This document shows, piece by piece, positions 1-7,667 of a stretch of DNA of 13,075 bases; position 1 is the stretch's first letter, and every line of letters starts with the position of its first letter. The stretch covers positions 1-13,075 of the forward strand of contig CANISN010000025.1 of NCBI GenBank assembly GCA_947470165.1. The letters run 5' to 3'. The position numbers and the translations under genes were made by a program. The DNA comes from Burkholderiaceae bacterium. GTDB lineage: Bacteria > Pseudomonadota > Gammaproteobacteria > Burkholderiales > Burkholderiaceae. A model generated the notes under the pieces. It did no database searches. It had not been told where the DNA came from and saw only the letters and a program-made list of their open reading frames with translations.

Positions 1-45
1 CTTAACATATAACGATTAAACCATACGCATAAAATCCCTTCCACT

Positions 46-1056
46 ATGGATGATCGTTCCCGCGCCTTATTAAAAACCCTCATCGAGCGCTATATCGAAG
101 AGGGGCAGCCTATTGGCTCGAGAACCCTATCTCGGTTCTCGGGCTTGGATCTATCTGCAGCTACGATTCGTAATGTGATGGCTGACTTGGAGGAAATGGG
201 GTTGGTGACCAGTCCCCATACTTCCGCTGGGCGTATCCCTACCCCCAGAGGCTATCGCCTCTTTGTCGATACGATGGTAACTGTTCGCCCCCTAGAAGAA
301 ATTGCTGCTCGGGTGATGGAAAAAGGGCTTTTACCGGACTCTCCACAAAGGGTGATGAATTCAGCTGCACAAATTCTCTCTAATTTGACCCATTTTGCTG
401 GAGTGGTTATGACACCCAAGCGAGCCCAGGTGTTTAAGCATATCGAGTTTTTAAGATTGGGCGAGGGCAAGATCTTGCTCATCATGGTCACTCCAGAGGG
501 AGATGTTCAAAACCGCATCCTGCCAACCACGCAAGACTACACACCAAGCCAGTTAATAGAAGCGGGAAATTACATCAATATGCAGTTTGCTGGCAAGAGT
601 TTTGCTGAGGTTCGGGCACATCTCGCTTCAGATCTGGATAAGTTACGCAGTGATATCTCAGGTTTAATGGCATTGGCATTGCATAGTGGTGTTAGTGACT
701 ATGGAATGGGTCAAGGGGATATGCTGCTATCCGGTGAGCATCGCTTGCTGAATGTGGGTGACCTGAGTGCCAATTTAGATAAGTTGCGCAAAATGTTTGA
801 CATGCTTGAGCAGAAATCAGTTTTAATGCAGTTACTGGATGTTTCGAGCCATGCAGATGGCATCCAGATTTTTATTGGCGGTGAGAGTGATCTACTACCC
901 TATGAAGATCTGGCAGTCATTAGTGCACCTTACAGTGTGGATGGCCAGATCGTGGGGACCTTGGGTGTAATTGGACCAACCCGTATGGCGTACGATCGCG
1001 TCATTCCGATAGTCGACATTACCTCTAAATTACTATCCGGTGCGCTGAGCTCCTGA
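46..1056 (+). CDS. hrcA: Heat-inducible transcription repressor HrcA
   Basis: This is the HrcA repressor, which in other bacteria binds CIRCE operators (often at groESL) and is folded into its active state by GroEL. The 336-residue protein has the usual HrcA length. An N-terminal winged helix-turn-helix spans about residues 1-75, including the family motif [16 protein letters not shown] at 56-71. A GAF-like dimerisation and effector core follows, ending near [11 protein letters not shown]. The ATG at 46 is the first start in the visible sequence and no clear Shine-Dalgarno precedes it. A TATAAC hexamer at 8-13 could be a -10 box, but its -35 would lie outside the window. No CIRCE inverted repeat (TTAGCACTC-N9-GAGTGCTAA) is seen here or before grpE, dnaK or dnaJ, so its targets are probably elsewhere. 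hemH follows after 48 bases on the same strand. Confidence 0.96.
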   Translation: MDDRSRALLKTLIERYIEEGQPIGSRTLSRFSGLDLSAATIRNVMADLEEMGLVTSPHTSAGRIPTPRGYRLFVDTMVTVRPLEEIAARVMEKGLLPDSPQRVMNSAAQILSNLTHFAGVVMTPKRAQVFKHIEFLRLGEGKILLIMVTPEGDVQNRILPTTQDYTPSQLIEAGNYINMQFAGKSFAEVRAHLASDLDKLRSDISGLMALALHSGVSDYGMGQGDMLLSGEHRLLNVGDLSANLDKLRKMFDMLEQKSVLMQLLDVSSHADGIQIFIGGESDLLPYEDLAVISAPYSVDGQIVGTLGVIGPTRMAYDRVIPIVDITSKLLSGALSS

Positions 1057-1104
1057 TGGCAAAAACTTTTTCTTCTTATTCCCTTTAATTCAGACGGATC
1101 CCCC

Positions 1105-2199
1105 TTGAATCAAAATCCTCATTTACGTCCTGCGAAGACAGCAGTTTTGTTGTTGAACTTAGGTACGCCTTCTGAGCCAACAGCTAAGGCGGTGAGAGCG
1201 TACTTAAAAGAATTCTTATCCGATCCTCGCGTAGTTGAAATCCCGCAGATTATTTGGTGGTGGATTTTAAATGGCATTATTTTGCCCATCCGGAGTAGCG
1301 CCTCAGCAAAGAAATACGCTTCGATTTGGTTGCCAAAACTGGGCTCTCCACTAATGCATTATTCCCGCTTACAAGCTAAAGAGTTGAGCGAGAAATTCGC
1401 TCATCATGGGCAAGTGGTATTGGTAGATCTGGCGATGCGCTATGGCCAGCCCTCTACCCAGCAAGCCCTTGAAGCCCTTCAGGCACAAGGTATGGAGCGT
1501 CTTTTACTGCTACCAATGTATCCACAGTATTCAGCGACTACTACAGCATCGAGTTTTGATGAAGTATTTCGTGTTCTCGGTACATGGCGCAACCAACCAG
1601 AGTTGCGTCTTGTAAAGCACTATCACGATAATTCTGCGTACATCGCTGCATTGCGCGACCAGGTAACGAGCGCCTGGGCTAAAGATGGACGCCCTGATTT
1701 TGCTACCGGGGATCGCTTGGTGATGTCTTTTCACGGGTTGCCTAAGCGCAATTTAATGAAGGGTGACCCCTACCATTGCGAGTGCTTAAAGACAGGCCGC
1801 TTACTTGGTGAGTCTTTAGGCTTAGAGCCCGGACAATATTTAGTGACCTTTCAATCTCGCTTTGGTAAAGCGGAGTGGCTCAAGCCCTATACAGCGCCAA
1901 CGATTGAAAAACTTGGTAAAGAAGGCTGTCAGCGTATCGATATTTTCTGTCCAGGCTTTCCAGCGGATTGCTTGGAAACCTTAGAGGAGATTGCGATGGA
2001 AGCGCGTGAGATTTTTCTAGAGCATGGCGGGAAAGATTACCGCTACATTCCTTGCCTTAATAGCAATCCAAAGTGGATTGATGCGATGCATGACATTGCT
2101 CAAGAGCATTTATCTGGATGGAGTCTGGGCGTGGAGTCCGATGCAATATTAGCTGAGCGCGATCGTTTAGCCGAGCTGGCTAAGGCCAACATTTCTTAA
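1105..2199 (+). CDS. hemH: Ferrochelatase (protoheme ferro-lyase)
   Basis: HemH inserts Fe(II) into protoporphyrin IX in the last step of protoheme synthesis. The 364-residue protein is of typical length. It shows the N-terminal AVLLLNLGTPSEP, the catalytic-histidine motif SFHGLP (His210), and CPGFPADCLETLEE, which carries the conserved active-site Glu (about residue 291). It is cysteine-rich around these motifs: C225 and C227 in DPYHCECLK, then C275, C282, C289 and C317. The start is TTG at 1105. The frame is closed upstream by a TGA at 1054, with no ATG or GTG between, and the next internal Met would remove conserved sequence. No strong Shine-Dalgarno is visible. It probably shares a transcript with hrcA, and no intrinsic terminator is seen after it. 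Confidence in identity is very high; confidence in the exact start is fair. Confidence 0.96.
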   Translation: MNQNPHLRPAKTAVLLLNLGTPSEPTAKAVRAYLKEFLSDPRVVEIPQIIWWWILNGIILPIRSSASAKKYASIWLPKLGSPLMHYSRLQAKELSEKFAHHGQVVLVDLAMRYGQPSTQQALEALQAQGMERLLLLPMYPQYSATTTASSFDEVFRVLGTWRNQPELRLVKHYHDNSAYIAALRDQVTSAWAKDGRPDFATGDRLVMSFHGLPKRNLMKGDPYHCECLKTGRLLGESLGLEPGQYLVTFQSRFGKAEWLKPYTAPTIEKLGKEGCQRIDIFCPGFPADCLETLEEIAMEAREIFLEHGGKDYRYIPCLNSNPKWIDAMHDIAQEHLSGWSLGVESDAILAERDRLAELAKANIS

Positions 2200-2210
2200 A
2201 CTCAAGCGCA

Positions 2211-2238
2211 CTTGAAATTGCCTTGATTGACCCCATAT
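2211..2238 (+). promoter_or_regulatory. Sigma-32 (RpoH) heat-shock promoter of grpE
   Basis: A -35 box CTTGAAA (2211-2217) and a -10 box CCCCATAT (2231-2238) are separated by 13 bases. This matches the known sigma-32 consensus (CTTGAAA, 11-15 bases, CCCCATNT) at every position. Transcription should start around 2244-2246, giving a leader of roughly 37 bases before the grpE ATG. The -35 box is also the right arm of a small inverted repeat (TCAAG at 2202-2206, CTTGA at 2211-2215). The box match is seen directly; activity is inferred. Confidence 0.9.
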
Positions 2239-2281
2239 TATTGAGAAGAAGCCATTCTGAGAGAAAAGTGAATTTGCACCT

Positions 2282-2839
2282 ATGACCCAAGAAAATCCAA
2301 ATCCAGCCTCTGAGCAAGAAAATATCTCCCCAGATACTCATGCTGAAGGTAGTGCTGAGGCGGCTCAAGCCGCGGAAGTAAAAACCCCGGAGCAAGAAAT
2401 CGCCGAATTAAACCAAAAGCTTACAGAGATGCAAGATAACTATTTGCGCGCTAAGGCCGAAGGTGAAAATATTCGTCGCCGTGCTGTGGAAGATGTCTCT
2501 AAGGCTCATAAGTTCGCAATTGAGAGTTTTGCTGAACATCTTGTGCCTGTAACAGATAGCTTATATGCTGCCCTCAGTGCTGAAGCGGTTGATGCCAAGG
2601 CCTTTAAGGAAGGGCTAGAGATCACCTTGAAGCAGTTGTTATCTGCCTTTGAAAAAGGTCGTATGACCGAGATTAATCCTGTCGTAGGTGAAAAGTTCGA
2701 TCCCCATCATCACCAGGCAATTGCTTCCCTACCTTCAGATCAGGAGGCCAACACTGTGATTTCAGTACTCCAGAGGGGCTATTCCATTGCTGATCGTATT
2801 CTCCGCCCAGCCTTGGTCACTGTCAGCGCACCCAAATAA
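2282..2839 (+). CDS. grpE: Nucleotide exchange factor GrpE
   Basis: GrpE is the cytoplasmic cochaperone that releases ADP from DnaK; its long helices are also thought to act as a thermosensor. The protein has 185 residues. A low-complexity acidic, Ala/Glu-rich head spans 1-35. A long coiled-coil-type helix follows at about 36-80 ([20 protein letters not shown]). The C-terminal beta domain carries the family signature from [12 protein letters not shown] to [20 protein letters not shown]. The ATG at 2282 sits about 37 bases downstream of the predicted sigma-32 start point. Only a weak purine-rich stretch (GAGAG near 2260) could serve as a ribosome binding site. Two hairpins follow the gene, so it looks like a transcription unit separate from dnaK. 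Nothing in the protein departs from the family. Confidence 0.97.
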   Translation: MTQENPNPASEQENISPDTHAEGSAEAAQAAEVKTPEQEIAELNQKLTEMQDNYLRAKAEGENIRRRAVEDVSKAHKFAIESFAEHLVPVTDSLYAALSAEAVDAKAFKEGLEITLKQLLSAFEKGRMTEINPVVGEKFDPHHHQAIASLPSDQEANTVISVLQRGYSIADRILRPALVTVSAPK

Positions 2840-2846
2840 GTCGTTT

Positions 2847-2869
2847 AAAACCTCTTCATTAAGGGTTTT
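2847..2869 (+). terminator. 3' hairpin after grpE, possible terminator
   Basis: AAAACC plus CTT on the left and AAG plus GGTTTT on the right form a 9-bp stem with one bulged T (2853) and a CATT tetraloop (2857-2860). It begins 8 bases after the grpE stop. A short U-rich stretch (in CTAGATTTATT) follows, but there is no clean U-tract, so it may be a weak terminator or a 3'-end stabiliser upstream of the stronger hairpin at 2914. Confidence 0.5.
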
Positions 2870-2913
2870 CTAGATTTATTCCTCAAGAGCAGTGTTTTTG
2901 CATCAAAAGAGAT

Positions 2914-2939
2914 AAAAAAGGCAGATTTCTGCCTTTTTT
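2914..2939 (+). terminator. Intrinsic terminator between grpE and dnaK
   Basis: An 11-bp perfect stem (AAAAAAGGCAG at 2914-2924, CTGCCTTTTTT at 2929-2939) encloses an ATTT tetraloop. The GGCAG/CTGCC core followed by six T residues is a textbook Rho-independent terminator for the plus strand. The A-run on the left would let it work in both directions. It ends only 12 bases before the dnaK -35 box, so grpE transcripts should mostly stop before dnaK. Confidence 0.88.
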
Positions 2940-2951
2940 GTACTTTTAGCC

Positions 2952-2979
2952 CTTGAATTCCCTTTTTTTGACCCCATTT
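2952..2979 (+). promoter_or_regulatory. Sigma-32 (RpoH) heat-shock promoter of dnaK
   Basis: A -35 box CTTGAAT (2952-2958) and a -10 box CCCCATTT (2972-2979) are separated by 13 bases, the same spacing as the grpE promoter. Only the last -35 base departs from the CTTGAAA consensus. The start point should fall near 2985-2987, giving a leader of about 57 bases. Both promoters share TTGACCCCAT around the -10 box, followed closely by TTATTGA. Confidence 0.88.
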
Positions 2980-2995
2980 ATTGAATATCGATTTA

Positions 2996-3011
2996 TTCGT
3001 ATTTTTACGAA
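2996..3011 (+). other. Small hairpin in the dnaK 5' leader
   Basis: TTCGTA (2996-3001) and TACGAA (3006-3011) form a 6-bp stem with a TTTT loop. It lies in the predicted dnaK leader, about ten bases after the inferred start point and well upstream of the ribosome binding site at 3034-3037. It does not pair with the Shine-Dalgarno, so there is no direct support for an RNA thermometer. A role in protecting the 5' end of the mRNA is possible but unproven. Confidence 0.4.
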
Positions 3012-3042
3012 ATTACACATAACTTAATTTTTTGGAGCCATC

Positions 3043-4983
3043 ATGGGCAAGATTATCGGAATTGACTTAGGAACCACGAACTCGTGCGTTTCCGTTGTTG
3101 AAAACAATGCACCTAAGGTTGTTGAGAACGCCGAAGGTGGTCGTACAACCCCATCCATCATTGCTTACGTAGAAGATGGTGAAGTATTGGTTGGTGCACC
3201 TGCAAAACGCCAATCAGTAACCAACCCTAAAAACACGATTTATGCAGTAAAGCGTTTGATGGGTCGTAAATTTTCCGATGCAGAAGTGCAAAAAGACATC
3301 GGTTTGATGCCTTACAAAATTGTTCAGGCAGATAATGGTGATGCTTGGGTTGAAGCGCGCGACAAAAAAATGGCGCCACAGCAAGTGTCTGCAGAAATTC
3401 TGCGCAAAATGAAAAAGACTGCCGAAGATTACCTCGGCGAAGAAGTGACTGAGGCAGTGATTACTGTTCCTGCTTACTTCAATGATAGTCAACGTCAAGC
3501 AACTAAAGATGCTGGTCGTATCGCTGGTTTGGATGTGAAGCGCATCATCAACGAGCCAACTGCAGCAGCATTGGCATTCGGCTTAGATAAACAAGATAAG
3601 GTTGATCGTAAGATCGCTGTATATGACTTGGGTGGCGGTACGTTTGACGTATCCATTATTGAGATTGCTAACGTTGATGGCGAGAAGCAATTTGAAGTGC
3701 TCTCTACTAACGGCGATACCTTCCTGGGTGGTGAAGACTTTGACCAGCGCATCATCGATTGGATCATTGCCGAGTTTAAGAAAGAGCAAGGCGTTGATTT
3801 GAGCAAAGATGTATTAGCTTTGCAGCGCTTGAAAGATTCTGCTGAAAAAGCCAAGATTGAATTGTCATCCGCTCAGCAAACAGAAATTAATTTGCCATAC
3901 GTGACTGCGGATGCAGGCGGGCCTAAGCATTTGAACTTGAAGCTCACACGCGCTAAGTTAGAGTCTTTAGTAGAGGAGTTGATCAATCGTACGGCTGGCC
4001 CTTGCTTGACTGCAATTAAAGATGCTGGTGTGAATCCTGCTGAGATCGACGACGTAATCTTGGTTGGTGGTCAAACCCGTATGCCTGCTGTTCAGGACAA
4101 AGTAAAAGAGATTTTTGGTAAAGAGCCACGCAAGGACGTGAACCCAGACGAAGCGGTTGCTGTTGGCGCTGCGATTCAGGGCTCGGTATTGTCTGGCGAT
4201 CGTAAAGACGTATTGCTCTTGGACGTAACTCCATTGTCATTGGGTATCGAAACCTTGGGCGGAGTCATGACCAAGATGATTCCAAAGAACACTACTATTC
4301 CTACTAAGCATTCACAGGTATATTCCACTGCAGAAGATAACCAGCCTGCGGTAACCATTAAGTGTTTCCAGGGTGAGCGCGAAATGGCTGTCGCTAACAA
4401 ATTACTCGGTGAGTTTAATTTGGAAGGCATTGCTCCAGCACAACGCGGTATGCCACAAATTGAAGTGACCTTTGATATTGATGCCAACGGTATTCTTCAC
4501 GTAACTGCAAAAGACAAAACGACTGGCAAAGAGAATAAAATCACCATTAAGGCCAACTCTGGTTTAACTGAAGAAGAAATTCTGCGGATGGTGAAAGATG
4601 CTGAAGCCAATGCTGATGAAGATAAAAAAGCATTGGAATTAGTTACGGCTCGTAACACGGCTGATGCTTTGGCGCACTCCACGAAGAAAGCTTTGGAAGA
4701 GCATGGCGCTTCACTAGAGGCGTCTGAAAAAGAGGCTATCGAAGCTGCCTTGAAAGAGTTAGACGAAGCGATCAAAGGTAGCAATAAAGCTGTAATTGAG
4801 ACAAAGACCGAGGCTTTGGGTAAGGCAAGTCAGAAGTTGGGTGAAAAAGCCATGGCTGCTGAACAAGCTAAAGCTGGTGGTGGTACTTCCGCTCCGGGTG
4901 CGGCTCCTGGTAGTGCAAAAGGCGCGGCTCCAGATGCTGACGTGGTGGATGCAGATTTCAAAGAAGTTGATGAAAAGAAGTAA
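3043..4983 (+). CDS. dnaK: Molecular chaperone DnaK (Hsp70)
   Basis: DnaK is the cytoplasmic ATP-dependent Hsp70 that binds exposed hydrophobic peptides and cycles with DnaJ and GrpE. The 646-residue protein is full length. The nucleotide-binding domain (about 1-390) shows phosphate-1 [10 protein letters not shown] (5-14), catalytic Lys70 (YAVKRL), [17 protein letters not shown] (142-158), phosphate-2 [12 protein letters not shown] (193-204) with Thr200, and LVGGQTRMP. The interdomain linker [12 protein letters not shown] (390-401) leads into the substrate-binding beta domain and the helical lid. A Gly/Ala/Pro-rich tail ends in [14 protein letters not shown]. The ATG at 3043 has a clear GGAG (3034-3037) five bases upstream. 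Expression should be heat-induced from the sigma-32 promoter at 2952-2979. No truncation or missing key residue is seen. Confidence 0.99.
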   Translation: MGKIIGIDLGTTNSCVSVVENNAPKVVENAEGGRTTPSIIAYVEDGEVLVGAPAKRQSVTNPKNTIYAVKRLMGRKFSDAEVQKDIGLMPYKIVQADNGDAWVEARDKKMAPQQVSAEILRKMKKTAEDYLGEEVTEAVITVPAYFNDSQRQATKDAGRIAGLDVKRIINEPTAAALAFGLDKQDKVDRKIAVYDLGGGTFDVSIIEIANVDGEKQFEVLSTNGDTFLGGEDFDQRIIDWIIAEFKKEQGVDLSKDVLALQRLKDSAEKAKIELSSAQQTEINLPYVTADAGGPKHLNLKLTRAKLESLVEELINRTAGPCLTAIKDAGVNPAEIDDVILVGGQTRMPAVQDKVKEIFGKEPRKDVNPDEAVAVGAAIQGSVLSGDRKDVLLLDVTPLSLGIETLGGVMTKMIPKNTTIPTKHSQVYSTAEDNQPAVTIKCFQGEREMAVANKLLGEFNLEGIAPAQRGMPQIEVTFDIDANGILHVTAKDKTTGKENKITIKANSGLTEEEILRMVKDAEANADEDKKALELVTARNTADALAHSTKKALEEHGASLEASEKEAIEAALKELDEAIKGSNKAVIETKTEALGKASQKLGEKAMAAEQAKAGGGTSAPGAAPGSAKGAAPDADVVDADFKEVDEKK

Positions 4984-4992
4984 TCTCAGATA

Positions 4993-5020
4993 TTGAAAGC
5001 CATTTAACGTAGCTTAGAAT
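4993..5020 (+). promoter_or_regulatory. Candidate sigma-70 promoter in the dnaK-dnaJ gap
   Basis: TTGAAA (4993-4998) and TAGAAT (5015-5020) are separated by 16 bases; each matches five of six positions of the vegetative consensus. A start near 5027 would place the strong hairpin at 5032-5056 at the very 5' end of a dnaJ-only transcript. This is a pattern match only; such matches occur by chance in AT-rich spacers. Confidence 0.4.
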
Positions 5021-5031
5021 TACTTAAAATA

Positions 5032-5056
5032 ACAAGTCGGCCTCGTGCCGACTTGT
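5032..5056 (+). other. Strong hairpin without U-tract between dnaK and dnaJ
   Basis: ACAAGTCGGC (5032-5041) and GCCGACTTGT (5047-5056) form a perfect 10-bp stem with a five-base loop (CTCGT). No T-run follows, so it is unlikely to be an efficient Rho-independent terminator. It could be a weak attenuator, an RNase processing site, or a 3' barrier protecting the upstream dnaK message, so that DnaK is made in excess over DnaJ. It ends 16 bases before the dnaJ Shine-Dalgarno (5073-5078), leaving that site free. Confidence 0.7.
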
Positions 5057-5072
5057 GTCATTCAGGTTGTCG

Positions 5073-5078
5073 AGAGGA
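5073..5078 (+). promoter_or_regulatory. Ribosome binding site that fixes the dnaJ GTG start
   Basis: AGAGGA lies five bases upstream of the GTG at 5084. It is one of the better Shine-Dalgarno sequences in the window, and together with the family N-terminus it decides the start against the upstream GTG at 5045. Confidence 0.8.
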
Positions 5079-5083
5079 ATTTT

Positions 5084-6217
5084 GTGTCTAAAAGTAAACG
5101 CGATTATTACGAAGTGCTTGGTGTTGCAAGAGGCGCTAGCGATGAAGAGCTGAAAAAAGCTTACCGAAAATTAGCAATGAAGCATCACCCCGATCGTAAT
5201 CCGGATAGCAAAACAGCAGAAGCGCAATTTAAAGAAGTTAAAGAGGCTTATGAAGCATTAACTGACCCCAATAAACGTGCTGCCTATGATCAATATGGTC
5301 ATGCGGGCGTTGATCAGTCGAGTGGTTTTGGCGGTGGTGGCTTCGGCGGTGGCGGTGGTTTTGCAGATGCCTTCGGCGATATTTTTGGCGATATCTTCGG
5401 GCAAGGTGGCGGACGCCATGCAGGGCCACAGGTATATAAGGGGGCTGATTTACGTTACAACATGGAGATCACTCTCGAGCAGGCAGCCGAAGGCTACACA
5501 ACCCAAATTCGGGTGCCTAGTTGGAGTAATTGCAAGTCATGTCAAGGAACTGGTGCTGAGTCTGGAAGTAAGCCAGAAAAATGTACGACGTGTGATGGTC
5601 ATGGCCAAGTGCGTGTACAGCAAGGCTTCTTCTCGATGCAGCAAACTTGCCCTAAGTGCCGTGGCACTGGTGAATACATTCCTAAGCCATGCAAAACTTG
5701 CCATGGTAGCGGCAAGCTTAAAGAACAAAAAACTCTGGAAATCAAGATCCCCGCTGGAATTGATGATGGTATGCGCGTACGCTCTGTGGGTAATGGTGAG
5801 CCAGGTATCAATGGTGGTCCATCTGGCGATCTCTATGTAGAAGTGAGAGTAAAACCCCACAAGGTATTTGAGCGTGATGGCAGTGACTTGCATGTCCAGA
5901 TGCCGATCTCTTTTGCTACCGCAACAATTGGTGGTGATATAGAGGTACCTACTCTTTCAGGGCGCGTTGAGTTCCCAATTCCTGAGGGTACGCAGACTGG
6001 TAAAACATTCCGCTTGCGTAATAAAGGTATGAAGGGCTTGCGCTCAACTATCGTTGGTGACCTGTTTGTTCACGTTGCTATTGAGACTCCAGTCAAATTA
6101 ACTGATGAGCAGAAAAAATTACTGCAGAAATTTGATGACAGTCTCAAATCCGGCGGTGACAAACATAACCCTCATCAAAAGGGTTGGTTTGATGGCGTCA
6201 AAAGCTTTTTTAGTTAA
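5084..6217 (+). CDS. dnaJ: Chaperone protein DnaJ (Hsp40)
   Basis: DnaJ is the type I Hsp40 that presents substrates to DnaK and stimulates its ATPase. From the GTG at 5084 it is 377 residues. The J domain (about 5-70) carries HPD at 35-37. A Gly/Phe region (about 81-110) includes GDIFGDIFG. Four zinc-finger repeats CxxCxGxG start at C150, C167, C189 and C203. C-terminal beta-sandwich domains follow, and the tail ends [11 protein letters not shown]. The frame stays open upstream to a GTG at 5045, but I reject that start: it falls inside the 5032-5056 hairpin and adds 13 residues not seen in the family. The GTG at 5084 has AGAGGA five bases upstream and yields the typical [14 protein letters not shown]. 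It lies 100 bases after dnaK, so it is probably co-transcribed with it, perhaps also from its own promoter. Confidence 0.97.
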   Translation: MSKSKRDYYEVLGVARGASDEELKKAYRKLAMKHHPDRNPDSKTAEAQFKEVKEAYEALTDPNKRAAYDQYGHAGVDQSSGFGGGGFGGGGGFADAFGDIFGDIFGQGGGRHAGPQVYKGADLRYNMEITLEQAAEGYTTQIRVPSWSNCKSCQGTGAESGSKPEKCTTCDGHGQVRVQQGFFSMQQTCPKCRGTGEYIPKPCKTCHGSGKLKEQKTLEIKIPAGIDDGMRVRSVGNGEPGINGGPSGDLYVEVRVKPHKVFERDGSDLHVQMPISFATATIGGDIEVPTLSGRVEFPIPEGTQTGKTFRLRNKGMKGLRSTIVGDLFVHVAIETPVKLTDEQKKLLQKFDDSLKSGGDKHNPHQKGWFDGVKSFFS

Positions 6218-6233
6218 TCAGTAGTTACGAAGC

Positions 6234-7049
6234 TTAACCAGCAAAGCCGTGTTCTGGGCCGGGGAACTTTCCAGATTTCACTTCTCGAACATAGGCTTTG
6301 ACTGCCGCCTCAATAGATGCATGACCATCCATAAAGTTTTTAACAAATTTCGGTGGTTTGCCAGGGCTAATGCCCAACATATCTTGAAGCACCAATACCT
6401 GCCCAGAGCAATCTGCTCCTGCCCCAATTCCGATAGTTGGAATAGATAGTGATTCAGTAATACGTTTTCCCAGTGAAGAGGGAATGGCCTCGAGCACAAT
6501 CATCTGGGCGCCAGCCTGCTCGCAAGCAATAGCTTGTTCCAGCATGAGACTGGCTGCGTCCTTAGACTTACCTTGAACTTTATAGCCGCCTAAGACATGA
6601 ACAGACTGAGGTAGGAGACCTAAGTGTGCGCAAACAGGCACACTACGTTCTACTAAATATCGAATGATGCCGATCTGCCAATCACCACCTTCAAGTTTGA
6701 CCATATCAGCACCAGCACGCATGAGTTCAGCTGCTGAATCGAGTGCTTGAACGGGGTCACCGTAACTGGCAAAGGGAAGATCTGTAATCACAAAAGCATG
6801 TGAATTAACACGAGCTACACATTCTGTGTGATATGCCATTTGCTCAACAGTGACAGGAGTTGTGCTGCTATGACCTTGAATAACGTTACCTAGAGAATCT
6901 CCGATGAGGATAGTTTCTACTCCGCAGCGATTTAACAATGCGGACATGGTTGAATCGTATGCTGTCAGCATCGTTATCTTCTCGCCCTCAGCACGCATTG
7001 AGAGGAGCTTAGAAATCGTAATTGGCTTGTCGCCCTGTAAGTAACTCAT
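6234..7049 (-). CDS. panB: 3-methyl-2-oxobutanoate hydroxymethyltransferase
   Basis: PanB (ketopantoate hydroxymethyltransferase) transfers a hydroxymethyl group from 5,10-methylene-tetrahydrofolate to 2-oxoisovalerate, the first committed step of pantothenate and CoA synthesis. The 271-residue protein is a full-length TIM barrel. It shows MLTAYD (27-32) and [14 protein letters not shown] (47-60), with metal ligands Asp51 and Asp90, Lys118, and the catalytic Glu187 in VLEAIP. These correspond to E. coli D45, D84, K112 and E181 by motif. It ends in the typical FPGPEHGF. It is the last gene of the minus-strand array and starts 17 bases after the folK stop, so co-transcription is likely; FolK helps make the folate that PanB uses. 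No clear Shine-Dalgarno precedes the ATG. The 16-base gap to convergent dnaJ holds no convincing terminator. Confidence 0.97.
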   Translation of the reverse strand: MSYLQGDKPITISKLLSMRAEGEKITMLTAYDSTMSALLNRCGVETILIGDSLGNVIQGHSSTTPVTVEQMAYHTECVARVNSHAFVITDLPFASYGDPVQALDSAAELMRAGADMVKLEGGDWQIGIIRYLVERSVPVCAHLGLLPQSVHVLGGYKVQGKSKDAASLMLEQAIACEQAGAQMIVLEAIPSSLGKRITESLSIPTIGIGAGADCSGQVLVLQDMLGISPGKPPKFVKNFMDGHASIEAAVKAYVREVKSGKFPGPEHGFAG

Positions 7050-7066
7050 GGCGTGAGTTTAATGAA

Positions 7067-7594
7067 TTAATGCGCTGATGGGCTATAAACAGCTTTTTCA
7101 CCACAATTACAGTTTCGGCAGGGGAGTTTTTCAATTCGCTGGTCGGCAACTTGGGGTAAATAGGCTTTGAGCTCTCCCCAGTTGGGTAAAAAGAAATCAG
7201 GGGCAATCTCTAAGAGAGGCAATAGAACAAATGATCGTTCAGTGATTTTAGGGTGGGGAATGGTGAGCTCAGAATCTTCTTGAGATATGCCTTCAAAGGA
7301 CAAAATATCCAAATCTAGAGTACGGGGTGCATTGGCATAAGGGCGCTCACGCCCAAATTCTTTTTCAACAGCTTGGCAGACATGTAAAAGACCATACGGA
7401 CTTAATTGGGTCTCAATCTCAATCACTGAGTTGATATAGTCGCCTCCAGTTGCCTGAAATGGCGCGCTTTGATAGAAGCAGCTTTTAGTCAGAATTTGGA
7501 GTTCGCAACGCTGCGCAAGGCAAATGATTGCGTCAGTAATGAGTTGACGTGTATCGCCGATATTGCCACCAAATCCAATAAAAGCTCGAGCCAT
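7067..7594 (-). CDS. folK: 2-amino-4-hydroxy-6-hydroxymethyldihydropteridine pyrophosphokinase (HPPK)
   Basis: FolK transfers pyrophosphate from ATP to 6-hydroxymethyl-7,8-dihydropterin in folate synthesis. From the ATG at 7594 it is 175 residues. It has the N-terminal AFIGFGGNIGD, the metal and ATP signature RPYANAPRTLDLDIL with Arg91, Asp94 and Asp96, and HPKITERSFVLLPLLEIAP. An ATG two codons earlier (7600) would give MSMARAF. I prefer 7594 because GGGA lies five bases upstream and the product begins like other FolK proteins (M-A-R plus hydrophobics). The last 25 or so residues extend past the usual E. coli-type end and contain C159, C162 and C164 (CRNCNC). About 70 bases separate it from pcnB upstream, with no clear promoter or terminator. 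It is probably in one operon with panB. Confidence 0.95.
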   Translation of the reverse strand: MARAFIGFGGNIGDTRQLITDAIICLAQRCELQILTKSCFYQSAPFQATGGDYINSVIEIETQLSPYGLLHVCQAVEKEFGRERPYANAPRTLDLDILSFEGISQEDSELTIPHPKITERSFVLLPLLEIAPDFFLPNWGELKAYLPQVADQRIEKLPCRNCNCGEKAVYSPSAH

Positions 7595-7667
7595 GGACAT
7601 CCCAAACGAGAAAATTAAATGATACGAAACTACCAGACCTACTTTACTGAATTTTTCTCAAGTCTGC

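Noticed and set aside
1764..1776. GAGTGCTTAA resembling the right arm of a CIRCE element
   Set aside because: No matching TTAGCACTC lies nine bases upstream, and it is inside the hemH coding sequence.
2180..2395. 71-codon minus-strand open frame over the grpE promoter
   Set aside because: It overlaps the hemH 3' end, the sigma-32 promoter and the grpE start, with no recognisable product.
3495..3854. 119-codon open frame on the minus strand inside dnaK
   Set aside because: It lies wholly within the conserved dnaK frame, has no recognisable domain or ribosome site, and is a codon-bias shadow.
5045..5083. Upstream GTG start for dnaJ at 5045
   Set aside because: The codon sits in the 5032-5056 hairpin, lacks a Shine-Dalgarno, and adds residues not found in DnaJ; GTG 5084 has AGAGGA at five bases.
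5328..5412. GGCGGTGG-type tandem repeats
   Set aside because: They encode the Gly/Phe-rich linker of DnaJ, which is expected to be repetitive.
5277..5840. 187-codon plus-strand open frame inside dnaJ
   Set aside because: It is out of frame with dnaJ, covers the Gly/Phe and zinc-finger region whose codon bias keeps other frames open, and shows no family motif.
6200..6236. AAGCTT repeats and a T-run at the dnaJ/panB junction as a terminator
   Set aside because: The two AAGCTT copies are self-palindromic and over 20 bases apart, and no stem followed by a U-tract can be drawn.
7601..7667. A promoter or terminator between pcnB and folK
   Set aside because: Only a poor -10 (TATCAT on the minus strand) with a weak -35, and a CAGAC/GTCTG repeat with a loop above 20 bases, are present; neither is convincing.
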